Shown here one piece after another: positions 24,781 through 32,338 of a stretch of DNA of 64,000 bases (positions are counted from its first letter, which is position 1; each line of letters opens with the position of its first letter). The notes under the pieces are model-generated. The model was not told the DNA's origin. It was given only the letters and a program-made list of their open reading frames with translations, and made no database searches. The stretch comes from Protaetiibacter intestinalis (GTDB taxonomy: Bacteria; Actinomycetota; Actinomycetes; Actinomycetales; Microbacteriaceae). The stretch is taken from the NCBI RefSeq assembly GCF_003627075.1, contig NZ_CP032630.1:248001-312000 (forward strand), read 5' to 3'. Made by a program: the position numbers and the translations under genes.

Positions 24781-26263
24781 CGGCGGGAGTGGGCGCGCGC
24801 GGCGGGATACTCACCCACTCCCCCGCCACCAGGGTGCCGTGCACCGGCAGGGTGCGCAGCTCCGCCGCGTGCGGGTCGGCGTCGAGCACCGCGAGGTCGG
24901 CCGGGCCGCCCACCGCGACACCCGTGACGCCGCCCCACGAGGCGCGCAACGCATCCGCGAGGGGCAGCGCCTGCTCCGGATGCCACGGCGGTCGCCCGTC
25001 GCGGCTGCGGGTGACGGCGGCGGCGAGCGTCGCCCACGGGTCGAGCGGTGCGACGGGGGCGTCGGAGCCGAGCTCGAGCACCGCGCCCGCCTCGAGCAGC
25101 GCCCGGTAGGCGAAGGCCCGCCCGGTGCGGCCCGCCCAGTGGTGGTCGGCGACGTCGCGGTCGTCCATCGCGTGCTCCGGCTGCACGCTCGCGTGCACGC
25201 CGAGCGCGGCGAAGCGCGGCGCATCCGCCGGCTGCAGCAGCTGCGCGTGCTCGATGCGCGGCGGCAGGGCCGCGGATGCCGGCACGGCGAGCGCCGCGAA
25301 GGTGTCGAGCGCCTGGGTCACCGCCCGGTCGCCGATCGCGTGGATCGTCGGAACGAGTCCCGCCGCGAGCGCCTCGCGCGCGACGGCGAGGAGCTCGGCA
25401 TCCGCGTAGCTCGGCAGGCCGCGGCCGCCGCCGGGGTACTCGTCGACGCACCACGCGGTGCGCGAGTTGAGCGCCCCGTCGGTGAAGAGCTTGAACCAGC
25501 CGACGGTCGCGAGGCCGCCGGTGCCGGGGATCGCGTCGCCCGTGCGCAGCCCCCGCGCGCGCACCGCCGCGAGGTCGACGGGGTAGACGCCCGCGCGCAC
25601 GCGCACCCCGCGCAGGCCGCCGGAGATCCGGCGTTCCCAGGCGGCGACCGCGTCGCTCATCTCGAGGTCGACGATGCCGGTGACGCCGCGGGCGGATGCC
25701 GCGCGCACGGCATCCGCGACCCAGCGGTCGAGCGTCGCCTCGTCGGTCGCCGAGAGCCGCACGTTGAGGTCGAAGGCCGCCTGCTCGTTGAGCCACCACG
25801 CGTCGTCCGGCAGGCCGAGCCGCGCGAGCAGCGCCGTGTTCGACCACACGGTGTGCACGTCGCCCGACACGAGGGCGACCGCGACGTCGCCCGCCGCGAG
25901 CAGCTCCGCGCTCGGGGCGTCGGGCCAGAGCGCGTCACGGAAGCCGTAGCCGAGCAGCACCTCGGACGCGTCCCAACCCGCGTCGACGCGCGCCCGCACG
26001 AGGGCGGCCGCCTCCGCCGCGGAGCGGGCAGCCGAGAGGTCGAGCCGCCGCGAGACGGCGGCCCACTGCCCCAGGTGCACGTGGCCGTCCCACATGCCGG
26101 GCATGAGGTAGCGCCCGTCGAGCTCGACGCGTTCCGCCCCGGGCGCCTCGACGCGCGGCCCGATCTCCGCGATCCGTCCGCCCTCCAGCAGCACCTCGAC
26201 GGGTTCGCGCGCCGTACCCTCGGCCCCGACGACCCGCGCTCCCGCGAGCAGCAGCCCCGTCAT
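24776..26263 (-). CDS. YtcJ-like metal-dependent amidohydrolase
   Basis: 495 aa. The amidohydrolase-fold start LDGRYLMPGMWDGHVHLGQW carries the HxH metal site (about residues 59-63). Further metal or catalytic candidates are LFTDGALNSRTAWC, TIHAIGDRAV, RIEHAQLL and LGSDAPVAPLDPWATLAAAV. This is the YtcJ/NfdA-like subgroup with unknown natural substrates, usually N-acyl or lactam compounds. The C terminus shows the usual return of the small beta domain (GGPADLAVLDADP). The ATG lies in a tandem 17-bp duplication that also creates a six-codon upstream frame ending in ATGA over the start, so initiation may be coupled. The true substrate cannot be told. Confidence 0.85.
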   Translation of the reverse strand: MTGLLLAGARVVGAEGTAREPVEVLLEGGRIAEIGPRVEAPGAERVELDGRYLMPGMWDGHVHLGQWAAVSRRLDLSAARSAAEAAALVRARVDAGWDASEVLLGYGFRDALWPDAPSAELLAAGDVAVALVSGDVHTVWSNTALLARLGLPDDAWWLNEQAAFDLNVRLSATDEATLDRWVADAVRAASARGVTGIVDLEMSDAVAAWERRISGGLRGVRVRAGVYPVDLAAVRARGLRTGDAIPGTGGLATVGWFKLFTDGALNSRTAWCVDEYPGGGRGLPSYADAELLAVAREALAAGLVPTIHAIGDRAVTQALDTFAALAVPASAALPPRIEHAQLLQPADAPRFAALGVHASVQPEHAMDDRDVADHHWAGRTGRAFAYRALLEAGAVLELGSDAPVAPLDPWATLAAAVTRSRDGRPPWHPEQALPLADALRASWGGVTGVAVGGPADLAVLDADPHAAELRTLPVHGTLVAGEWVSIPPRAPTPAG

Positions 26264-26287
26264 CCGCCGAGCCCCGTCATCCGCCGA
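26254..26287. repeat. 17-bp tandem duplication over the amidohydrolase start
   Basis: GCCCCGTCATCCGCCGA at 26254-26270 is repeated exactly at 26271-26287. Each unit holds an ATG on the minus strand (26263 and 26280). Confidence 0.9.
26260..26280 (-). CDS. Possible six-codon leader frame before the amidohydrolase
   Basis: ATG ACG GGG CTC GGC GGA TGA on the minus strand, with GGAGG about 10 nt upstream; its stop overlaps the amidohydrolase ATG as ATGA. The amidohydrolase start itself has no near Shine-Dalgarno, so translation by coupling is plausible. Confidence 0.35.
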   Translation of the reverse strand: MTGLGG

Positions 26288-26310
26288 GCCCCTCCACGCC
26301 CGCTCCCATC

Positions 26311-26424
26311 TCAAGGAGTCGGGCATCCCATCTCAAGGAACCGGTGTGGCGGATGTGGCCGGATGGGGTTGCTGAGGCCCCCCGAGCACGGCGACTCCGT
26401 GAGATGGGTTGCCCGACTCCTTGA
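26311..26424. repeat. 24-bp inverted repeat between PaiB-like gene and amidohydrolase
   Basis: The arms are 26311-26334 and 26401-26424, with one mismatch and a 66-nt loop; imperfect pairing continues outward. It belongs to the set of long intergenic palindromes in this window and may terminate the upstream operon. Confidence 0.75.
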
Positions 26425-26452
26425 AACGGGAGAGCTCCTTGAAACGGGAGAG
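26417..26452. repeat. Two exact tandem copies of an 18-bp unit
   Basis: CTCCTTGAAACGGGAGAG at 26417-26434 and 26435-26452. The first copy overlaps the right arm of the inverted repeat. Confidence 0.9.
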
Positions 26453-26485
26453 CTCCCGGGGCGGACGGCGGCTCGGCGAAGCGGC

Positions 26486-27109
26486 TCACCCGCGGCGCTC
26501 CTCGGCGCGCCGCATCTCGCGCGCGAGGGCGGGGTCGGCGTACGGGCCGTCGCCGTCGAGTTCGCGCACGATCGTCGCCCGCACCTCGTCCGCCTTGTTC
26601 TGGCTGAGCTTCGCGCGCGCGTCGAAGCGGGTGACCCGGATGCGCAGCCCCACGGTGCCCTTCGCGACCCGCTCGGCGTACGGCTCGTCGATGTGCAGCG
26701 AGCGCGGATGCGGCATCCGCTCCTCGAAATGGTCGACGAGGCGGTGCAGGATGCGGAAGTTCTCCTCCGCCGAGAGGATCTCCGGCACCCCGTACAGGTG
26801 CGCCGTGACGTGGTTCCAGGTGGGGATGAAGTCGCCCTCCGCGTACCAGCCGGGCGAGATGTAGCCGTGCGGGCCCTGCACGATCACGAGCATCTCGTGC
26901 TGCCCGAGCTCGTGCGCCACCTCGTCGGGCCGCCCGAAGTGCGACACGATCGAGATGCTGTCGTCGTCGGTCTCCTCGAGCAGGGTGGCGTAGTGGGATG
27001 CCACGAGCCCGTTCGCGGTGTGCGAGACGTAGCTGGTCCACGGGTTCTCGCGGATGAGGCGCTTGACCTCGCGGGGATCGGTCAGCAGGTAGTGGGGCGT
27101 GTGGCGCAT
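26486..27109 (-). CDS. PaiB-like FMN-binding split-barrel protein
   Basis: 207 aa starting MRHTPHYLLTDPREVKRLIRENPWTSYVSHT, typical of the PaiB/FMN-binding negative regulator family; WYAEGDFIPTWNHVTAHLYG (about residues 91-110) is the conserved FMN-site region. PaiB was named as a transcriptional regulator of degradative enzymes in Bacillus, but the fold is a flavin-reductase-like split barrel. It begins 24 nt after the aldo/keto reductase stop on the same strand, so it may be the last gene of the monooxygenase operon. As that operon has no other visible flavin reductase, a flavin-handling role is worth testing. The length is normal. Confidence 0.8.
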   Translation of the reverse strand: MRHTPHYLLTDPREVKRLIRENPWTSYVSHTANGLVASHYATLLEETDDDSISIVSHFGRPDEVAHELGQHEMLVIVQGPHGYISPGWYAEGDFIPTWNHVTAHLYGVPEILSAEENFRILHRLVDHFEERMPHPRSLHIDEPYAERVAKGTVGLRIRVTRFDARAKLSQNKADEVRATIVRELDGDGPYADPALAREMRRAEERRG

Positions 27110-27133
27110 GCCCTCATCGTGCCACCCGACGGC

Positions 27134-28219
27134 TCACAGCTCGGACGAGACCGACCAGATGTTGACGTCCGCCTCGCCTGTCACGGAGTCGATCTCGGCG
27201 AGTTCCTCCGAGGTGAAGTCGGGGCCGTCGAGCGCCGCGAGGTTCTCGTCGAGCTGGGCGATCGAGGAGACCCCGACGACGGTCGACGTCGCACCGCCCG
27301 GGCGCAGCACCCACGCGATCGCGAGCTGCGCGAGGGTCTGCCCGCGGCGCCGCGCGATCGCGTCGAGGCCCCGCAGCCGCGCGAGGTTCTCCTCGTTGAC
27401 GGTGCCCTCCCGGAAAGAGGGTCGGGGCGTGGCGTGGGCGGCATCCGGATCCGCGAGGAAGCGGTCGGTGAGCAGCCCCTGCGCGAGCGGGGTGAAGGCG
27501 ATCGACCCGATCCCTTCCTCGGCCAGCAGCTGCAGCAGGCCCCCCTCGATCCAGCGGTTGACGAGCGAGTACGAGGGTTGGTGGATGACGAGCGGCGTGC
27601 CGAGGGAACGCGCGACCGCGAGCGCCTCGCGCGTGCGCTCGGCCGAGTAGGAGGAGAGTCCGACGTAGCGGGCCTTCCCCTGCCGTACGGCCGTGTCGAG
27701 CGCGCCGACCGTCTCCTCGATGGGCGTCACGGGGTCGACCCGGTGCGAGTAGAAGATGTCGACGTAGTCGGTCTCCAGACGGGTGAGCGACTCCTCGAGA
27801 CCCGAGAGCAGATGGTTCCGCGAGCCGAAGTCGCCGTGCGGACCTGGCCAATGCGGCCAGCCGGCCTTCGTCGAGACGACGAGTTCCGATCGGTACCGCC
27901 GCAGGTCCTTCCGGAGCACGCGCCCGAAGTTCTCCTCGGCGGATCCGTTCGGCGGCCCGTAGTTGTCGGCGAGGTCGAAGTGGATGACGCCGCGGTCGAA
28001 GGCGTGCCGCAGGATGTCACGCTGGGTCTGGAACGGGCGGTTGTCGCCGAAGTTGTACCAGAGCCCGAGGGAGATCGGCGGCAGGAACAGTCCGGAGCGT
28101 CCCACGCGCCGGTAGCCCAGGTGGGTGTAACGGTCGGCGGCCGCACGGTACGGCTCGTGGATGTCGGGCACGCTCGTGTCGAAGCGGGCCACGGTCTCGG
28201 GCACCCGGAAGTCGCTCAT
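27134..28219 (-). CDS. Aldo/keto reductase, YghZ/Gpr-like
   Basis: 361 aa. TIM-barrel AKR with FDLADNYGPPNGSAEENFGRVL (catalytic Asp and Tyr near residues 72-77), VVSTKAGWPHWPGPHG (Lys of the tetrad), YVDIFYSHRVDP (His) and the C-terminal NADPH-binding VVGVSSIAQLDENL. The ATG overlaps the previous stop as ATGA, making it the fourth gene of the flavin-monooxygenase operon; there it would reduce a carbonyl product of desulfonation or oxygenation. A paralogue of the same subfamily lies at 54347-55351. The substrate is unknown; the gene context, not the sequence, suggests its job. Confidence 0.88.
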   Translation of the reverse strand: MSDFRVPETVARFDTSVPDIHEPYRAAADRYTHLGYRRVGRSGLFLPPISLGLWYNFGDNRPFQTQRDILRHAFDRGVIHFDLADNYGPPNGSAEENFGRVLRKDLRRYRSELVVSTKAGWPHWPGPHGDFGSRNHLLSGLEESLTRLETDYVDIFYSHRVDPVTPIEETVGALDTAVRQGKARYVGLSSYSAERTREALAVARSLGTPLVIHQPSYSLVNRWIEGGLLQLLAEEGIGSIAFTPLAQGLLTDRFLADPDAAHATPRPSFREGTVNEENLARLRGLDAIARRRGQTLAQLAIAWVLRPGGATSTVVGVSSIAQLDENLAALDGPDFTSEELAEIDSVTGEADVNIWSVSSEL

Positions 28220-29457
28220 GCGTCGGCCCCCTCGACGGATCGGGCCGCGAGGGGTGCGACTCCGACACTCCAGACGAAGTCGGGCACCACCCCGTTGACG
28301 CTGTGGTCGCCGAGTTGACGGGCCTTGAAGATCCACGGGTTGTGCGAGGAGACCGTGCGTGCGTTCCGCCAATGGCGATCGAGGGCCCGGGTCACGCTGA
28401 CGCCGGACGCACCGAGCGTGTCGAAGATCCGGGTCGCGGCGCGGGGCACGAGCTCGGTGAGCACGACCTGCCCTTGCGCGGACGCGAACTCCGCTGCCAC
28501 GACGGCCTCCGCGTGCGTCGTCGAGTCGCGGTCGGCGGCCGTGTCGGCTGCGAGTTGGACCGCACGCGCCACCTCCGCCACGACGGCGCGGGCGGCGAAA
28601 GCCGTGGAACCCAGCTCCCCGACGATCTGCAGCACCTGCGGGTCATCCTGTGCGCGGTCGGCGGAGCCGTGACTGTAGACGCGAGAACGCGCGCGCAACT
28701 GTGTTCCGGCGTCCCGTTCGATCGCGGCGGCGATGCCGGCGAGCACCGTGAGCAGCACGAGCTGGTAGACCGCGGTCTGGAATCGGAAGCGTGCACCGAA
28801 GTCGGCGACGTCGGCGTCGTCGACACGCGCCCCGTCGAAGGTCGCCGCCCCGGTGCCCGTCACGGGCTGGCCGAACCCGTCCCAGTCGTCGCTGATCCGC
28901 ACGCCGTCCTGCGCGGTGGGGATGAGGGCGGTCACGGTCTCGCCGTCCCGATCGACGGTGGCGTCGATCCAGTCGGCGAAGATGCTTCCCGTCGTATAGA
29001 ACTTGCGTCCGTCCACGCGCCAGCCCCGATCGTCGCGGCTGAGTCGGGTTCCGGTGCTGCCGAGCGCGCCCGATCCCACCTCGCTCCATGCGTTGCCGAC
29101 GAACTCGCCGGCCGCCAGACGCGTCAGCCACGCGTCGCGCCGCGGCGTGGGCGGTGACGCGAGGAGATCCTCGACGTACGCGATGTGGCCGCGGAAGACC
29201 TGCGGCAGGTTCGAGTCCGCCGTCGCCAACTCGACGAGCAGCGCAGCGAACTCCGGCCATGCCAGCCCGTCCCCGCCGAACTCGACGGGGATGCGCGCCC
29301 GGCCGAGTCCGGCGTCCAGGAGGGCCCGCACCTGACGGTGCGGGAGCCGGCGGTCCCGCTCCCGCGCCACCACACCTTCCGCGGCCTCCTCGAGCACCGG
29401 GGCGAGTCGCGCGCGCACCGTCGCGAGTCGATCGGGTGCCTGTGTCACGGTGACCAT
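28216..29457 (-). CDS. Acyl-CoA dehydrogenase-fold flavoprotein, SfnB/DszC-like (copy 2)
   Basis: 413 aa with the three-domain acyl-CoA dehydrogenase layout. The N-terminal helical domain has RIPVEFGGDGLAWPEFAALLVELATADSNLPQVFRGH. The beta domain has SRDDRGWRVDGRKFYTTGSIFADWI, and the C-terminal helical bundle ends RHWRNARTVSSHNPWIFKARQLGDH. The FTTG/FYTTG and RNARTVSSHNP features point to the monooxygenase branch (SfnB, DszC) rather than fatty-acid dehydrogenases, since the catalytic Glu is not obvious. Overlaps: ATG with upstream stop (TGATG), stop with downstream ATG (ATGA). It probably uses reduced FMN and oxygen on an organosulfur or related substrate. Confidence 0.85.
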   Translation of the reverse strand: MVTVTQAPDRLATVRARLAPVLEEAAEGVVARERDRRLPHRQVRALLDAGLGRARIPVEFGGDGLAWPEFAALLVELATADSNLPQVFRGHIAYVEDLLASPPTPRRDAWLTRLAAGEFVGNAWSEVGSGALGSTGTRLSRDDRGWRVDGRKFYTTGSIFADWIDATVDRDGETVTALIPTAQDGVRISDDWDGFGQPVTGTGAATFDGARVDDADVADFGARFRFQTAVYQLVLLTVLAGIAAAIERDAGTQLRARSRVYSHGSADRAQDDPQVLQIVGELGSTAFAARAVVAEVARAVQLAADTAADRDSTTHAEAVVAAEFASAQGQVVLTELVPRAATRIFDTLGASGVSVTRALDRHWRNARTVSSHNPWIFKARQLGDHSVNGVVPDFVWSVGVAPLAARSVEGADA

Positions 29458-30683
29458 CAGGTGTAGAGCGAGATCGGCTGGAGCTCGCCGTTGAGCACCC
29501 AGGCACCCACCTCGAGCTTCTTGTAGTCCACCGGATCGTGGAGCGAGTGCGTACGCACATTCCTCCAGAACAGGTCGAGCCCGACCGCGGTCTTCGCCGA
29601 GCTCGAGCCGGTCACCTCGAAGATGCGCCCCGCTACCTCGAGACCCACCTCGGTGGCCACGACCTTGAGCTTGGCGATCTCGATCTCCAGCTCCCCGCGA
29701 GCCTGCGCGGTCACCGTCGCCCCGAGATCCACGACCTCGTCGAACCGCCGACCGATGCGGTCGGCGAGGGCCTCGACCGCCGCGATGCGCGACGCGAACT
29801 CCCCGATCACGCGCTGCACGAACGGGTCGTCGCGGTACCGCTCGGCCGCGCTCAGGAACCAGGCGTTAGGGCGGGCACGCACGAGCTCGGCCCCGCGAGC
29901 CAGCGCGCCCTCGGCGATGCCGAGGTACAGGTTGCCGAAGGCGAGCTGGATGCCGGGGGTGATGAGGGTCGAGAACGGCTCCTCGCCGAGCGCGCCCACC
30001 ACGTCCTCCTCGCCGACCGCCACCCCCGTGAAGCGCACCGAGCCGCTCGCCGAGAGCCGCTGGCCCAGCGCATCCCAGTCTCCGAGGTAGGCGATGCCGT
30101 CGCGATCGTGGTCGAGCGCGACGAAGAGCACCTGGCCGTCGCGGTCGCCTCCCTTCACGAGTCCGGCTGCGAGCACGATGTCACCGGCCGACGCCCCCGT
30201 CGAGAACCGCTTGAGGCCGTCGAGACGGTAGCCGTCCCCGTCGGCGGTCAGGACGAGCTCGGGATCGACGGGATTCACCGAGTCCCCCCACACCCAACGA
30301 CCCTCGACCGTGCGACGGTGCCACTCGGCCTGCTGCTCGGGGGCGGCCGCGAATCCGATGTTCGAGGAGTTGATGTAGTGATAGGCGAGCACCTGCGCGA
30401 CCGAGGCGTCGGTGCGCGAGAGGATGCGCACCGCGAGGAACGCGGACTCCCAGTGTCCGCCGCCTCCGCCGAACTCGACCGGGTCGAGCAGGTTCACGAG
30501 CCCCGAGTCACGCAGCAGCTCGAGCTCGACGGTGGGGTCCTCTCCGCGGCGGTCGCGCTCGAGCGCGTCGCGGCCGAGCTGCCCGGCGACCCCTTCCGCG
30601 ACCTCCCGCCAGTGGGCGAGTTCGGACGGATCGGCGGTGCCCGACCAGAAGCTCCGGGAGGGGGCGATGGAGGTGGTGCTCAT
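29457..30683 (-). CDS. Acyl-CoA dehydrogenase-fold flavoprotein, SfnB/DszC-like (copy 1)
   Basis: 408 aa, the same fold and branch as the next gene but clearly diverged. The N-terminal domain has DPVEFGGGGGHWESAFLAVRILSRTDASVAQVLAYHY, the beta domain YRLDGLKRFSTGASAGDIVL, and the C-terminal FWRNVRTHSLHDPVDYKKLEVG. Like SfnB-type proteins it retains WRNxRTHxxHDP. The ATG overlaps the monooxygenase stop by ATGA. Two such flavoproteins in series in one operon suggest either two substrates or a heteromeric enzyme. No flavin reductase is encoded between them. Confidence 0.87.
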   Translation of the reverse strand: MSTTSIAPSRSFWSGTADPSELAHWREVAEGVAGQLGRDALERDRRGEDPTVELELLRDSGLVNLLDPVEFGGGGGHWESAFLAVRILSRTDASVAQVLAYHYINSSNIGFAAAPEQQAEWHRRTVEGRWVWGDSVNPVDPELVLTADGDGYRLDGLKRFSTGASAGDIVLAAGLVKGGDRDGQVLFVALDHDRDGIAYLGDWDALGQRLSASGSVRFTGVAVGEEDVVGALGEEPFSTLITPGIQLAFGNLYLGIAEGALARGAELVRARPNAWFLSAAERYRDDPFVQRVIGEFASRIAAVEALADRIGRRFDEVVDLGATVTAQARGELEIEIAKLKVVATEVGLEVAGRIFEVTGSSSAKTAVGLDLFWRNVRTHSLHDPVDYKKLEVGAWVLNGELQPISLYT

Positions 30684-32134
30684 GAGGCGATCTCCTTGTC
30701 GGATGCGCGGGTGGGGTGCTGAAGGGGCGATGGCCGAGTCCCGTCGAGGGCGCTCGGGCCGCCGACGAAGGCACCGCGGTAGGCGTGCGCGGGATGCCAC
30801 TCCGGGACGACGGGGGAACCGTCCCCGCGGAGCCGTCCACGCAAGGTGCCCTCGGGGTAGTCGTCCCAGATGCGACCGCGTCGGCGCAGTTCCGGGACGG
30901 CCAACTCGATGAAGTCCTCGAAGGTGCCGGGCGTGATCACGTACGCGAGGTTGAATCCGTCGACTCCCCCGACCTCGACCCAGCGTTCGAGCTCGTCGGC
31001 GACCGTCTCCGGGCTGCCGACGATGACGGGGCCGATGCCGCCGATCCCCACGTAGTGGGCGATGTCGCGCGGCGTCCACTCCCGCTCGGGATCGGCGAGG
31101 GTGAAGATCGACAGCGCCGAACGGGCCGCGTCGGTGTCCACGTACTTGAGCGGCAGATCCGGGTCGAACTGGGAGAGGTCGAGCCCCGACCAGCCGCCGT
31201 AGAGCGCCAGCGCCCCCTCGAGACTCACGTACTCGCGGTAGCCCGCGTACTTCTCCTGCGCCTCCTGGTCGGTGGGCGCGACGATGACCGTCGCGAGGGT
31301 CAGGATCTTCACGGACTCGCGGGGGCGGCCGAGGCGCTCGGCACGATCGCGGATGTCGTCCGTGATCCGGCGGGTGATCTCGGGACGCAGGCCGTTGATG
31401 AAGATCGCCTCGCCGTGCTTCGCCGCGAACTCGCGTCCTCGTGGCGAGGCGCCCGCCTGGAAGATCGTCGGCGTGCGCTGCGGGGACGGCTCGGAGAGGT
31501 GGATGCCGGGCACGCGGAAGTGCTCACCGCGGTGACCGATGGGGTGCACACGGGCGGGGTCGGTGAACACGCCCGCCTCACGGTCTCGCCGCACCGCGTC
31601 GTCCTCCCAGGACCCCTCCCACAGCTTGTAGCTCACGTCGAGGAACTCTTCGGCGATCTCGTAGCGGTCGTCGTGTGCGATCTGCTGGTCGAGGCCGAGG
31701 TTGCGGGCGGCCGAGTCGAGGTACGAGGTGACGACGTTCCAGCCGATCCGCCCCCGGGTGAAGTGGTCGAGCGTCGAGAAGCGTCGGGCGAGCGCGTAGG
31801 GCAGCTCGTAGGTGAGGGCGACGGTGACCCCGAAGCCGAGGTGCTCTGTCGCGTGCGCCATGGCCGAGATCTGGGCGATCGGGTCGCCGAGCGGGATCTG
31901 GGAGGCGTCGGTGAGTGCGGCGGCCGCCGAGTCGCGGTACACGTCGTAGACGCCCACGACATCCGCGATGAACACGGCGTCGAAGGTGCCGCGCTCGAGC
32001 AGCACCGCAAGCTCGACCCAGTAGTCGAGCTCGTGATAGCGATGCGCCTGATTGTCGGGATGGCGCCACAGACCGGGTGCCTGGTGGGTGACGCACGACA
32101 TGTCGAACGCGTTGAAGATGATGCGCTGTGACAC
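30680..32134 (-). CDS. LLM-class FMN-dependent monooxygenase, NtaA/SnaA/DszA family
   Basis: 484 aa. Starts SQRIIFNAFDMSCVTHQAPGLWRHPDN, with the family's hallmarks GRIGWNVVTSYLDSAARNLG (about residues 140-160), TPTIFQAGASPRGREFAAKHGEAIF and SPETVADELERWVEVGGVDGFNL. Members use FMNH2 from a partner reductase to cleave C-N or C-S bonds (nitrilotriacetate, sulfones, sulfonates). GTG start with AAGGAG 8 nt upstream; an upstream ATG frame to 32242 lacks such support. It is first in the five-gene minus operon and faces the ABC importer across a region with repeated operator half-sites. The natural substrate is unknown. Confidence 0.9.
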   Translation of the reverse strand: MSQRIIFNAFDMSCVTHQAPGLWRHPDNQAHRYHELDYWVELAVLLERGTFDAVFIADVVGVYDVYRDSAAAALTDASQIPLGDPIAQISAMAHATEHLGFGVTVALTYELPYALARRFSTLDHFTRGRIGWNVVTSYLDSAARNLGLDQQIAHDDRYEIAEEFLDVSYKLWEGSWEDDAVRRDREAGVFTDPARVHPIGHRGEHFRVPGIHLSEPSPQRTPTIFQAGASPRGREFAAKHGEAIFINGLRPEITRRITDDIRDRAERLGRPRESVKILTLATVIVAPTDQEAQEKYAGYREYVSLEGALALYGGWSGLDLSQFDPDLPLKYVDTDAARSALSIFTLADPEREWTPRDIAHYVGIGGIGPVIVGSPETVADELERWVEVGGVDGFNLAYVITPGTFEDFIELAVPELRRRGRIWDDYPEGTLRGRLRGDGSPVVPEWHPAHAYRGAFVGGPSALDGTRPSPLQHPTRASDKEIAS

Positions 32135-32195
32135 GCGGAGGTCTCCTTCGGCGGGTGGGATGCGTGCGACGGTACCGACACGCCCGGCCCGCCGC

Positions 32196-32260
32196 GTCGC
32201 GCTCCGTAACCGTGCGTCGCCGTCTGTTACGGACTGTCGCACTCCGTAAGAGCGTTACGC
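32196..32260. promoter_or_regulatory. Cluster of TCCGTAAC/GTTACGGA half-sites
   Basis: Direct copies GTCGCGCTCCGTAAC (32196-32210) and GTCGCACTCCGTAAG (32236-32250) are 40 bp apart with two mismatches; inverted GTTACGGA at 32226-32233 and GTTACGC at 32254-32260. TCCGTAAC and GTTACGGA form an 8-bp dyad spaced 15 nt. It lies between the divergent monooxygenase operon and the importer genes, upstream of TACCAT (32291-32296), the probable -10 of the importer. Confidence 0.6.
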
Positions 32261-32338
32261 GCGATTGGCGCCGCACCGGTCGAGCGTCCCTACCATGACG
32301 GCGTCCCGCACCACAGCTGCTACGAACAGGAGCACCTC

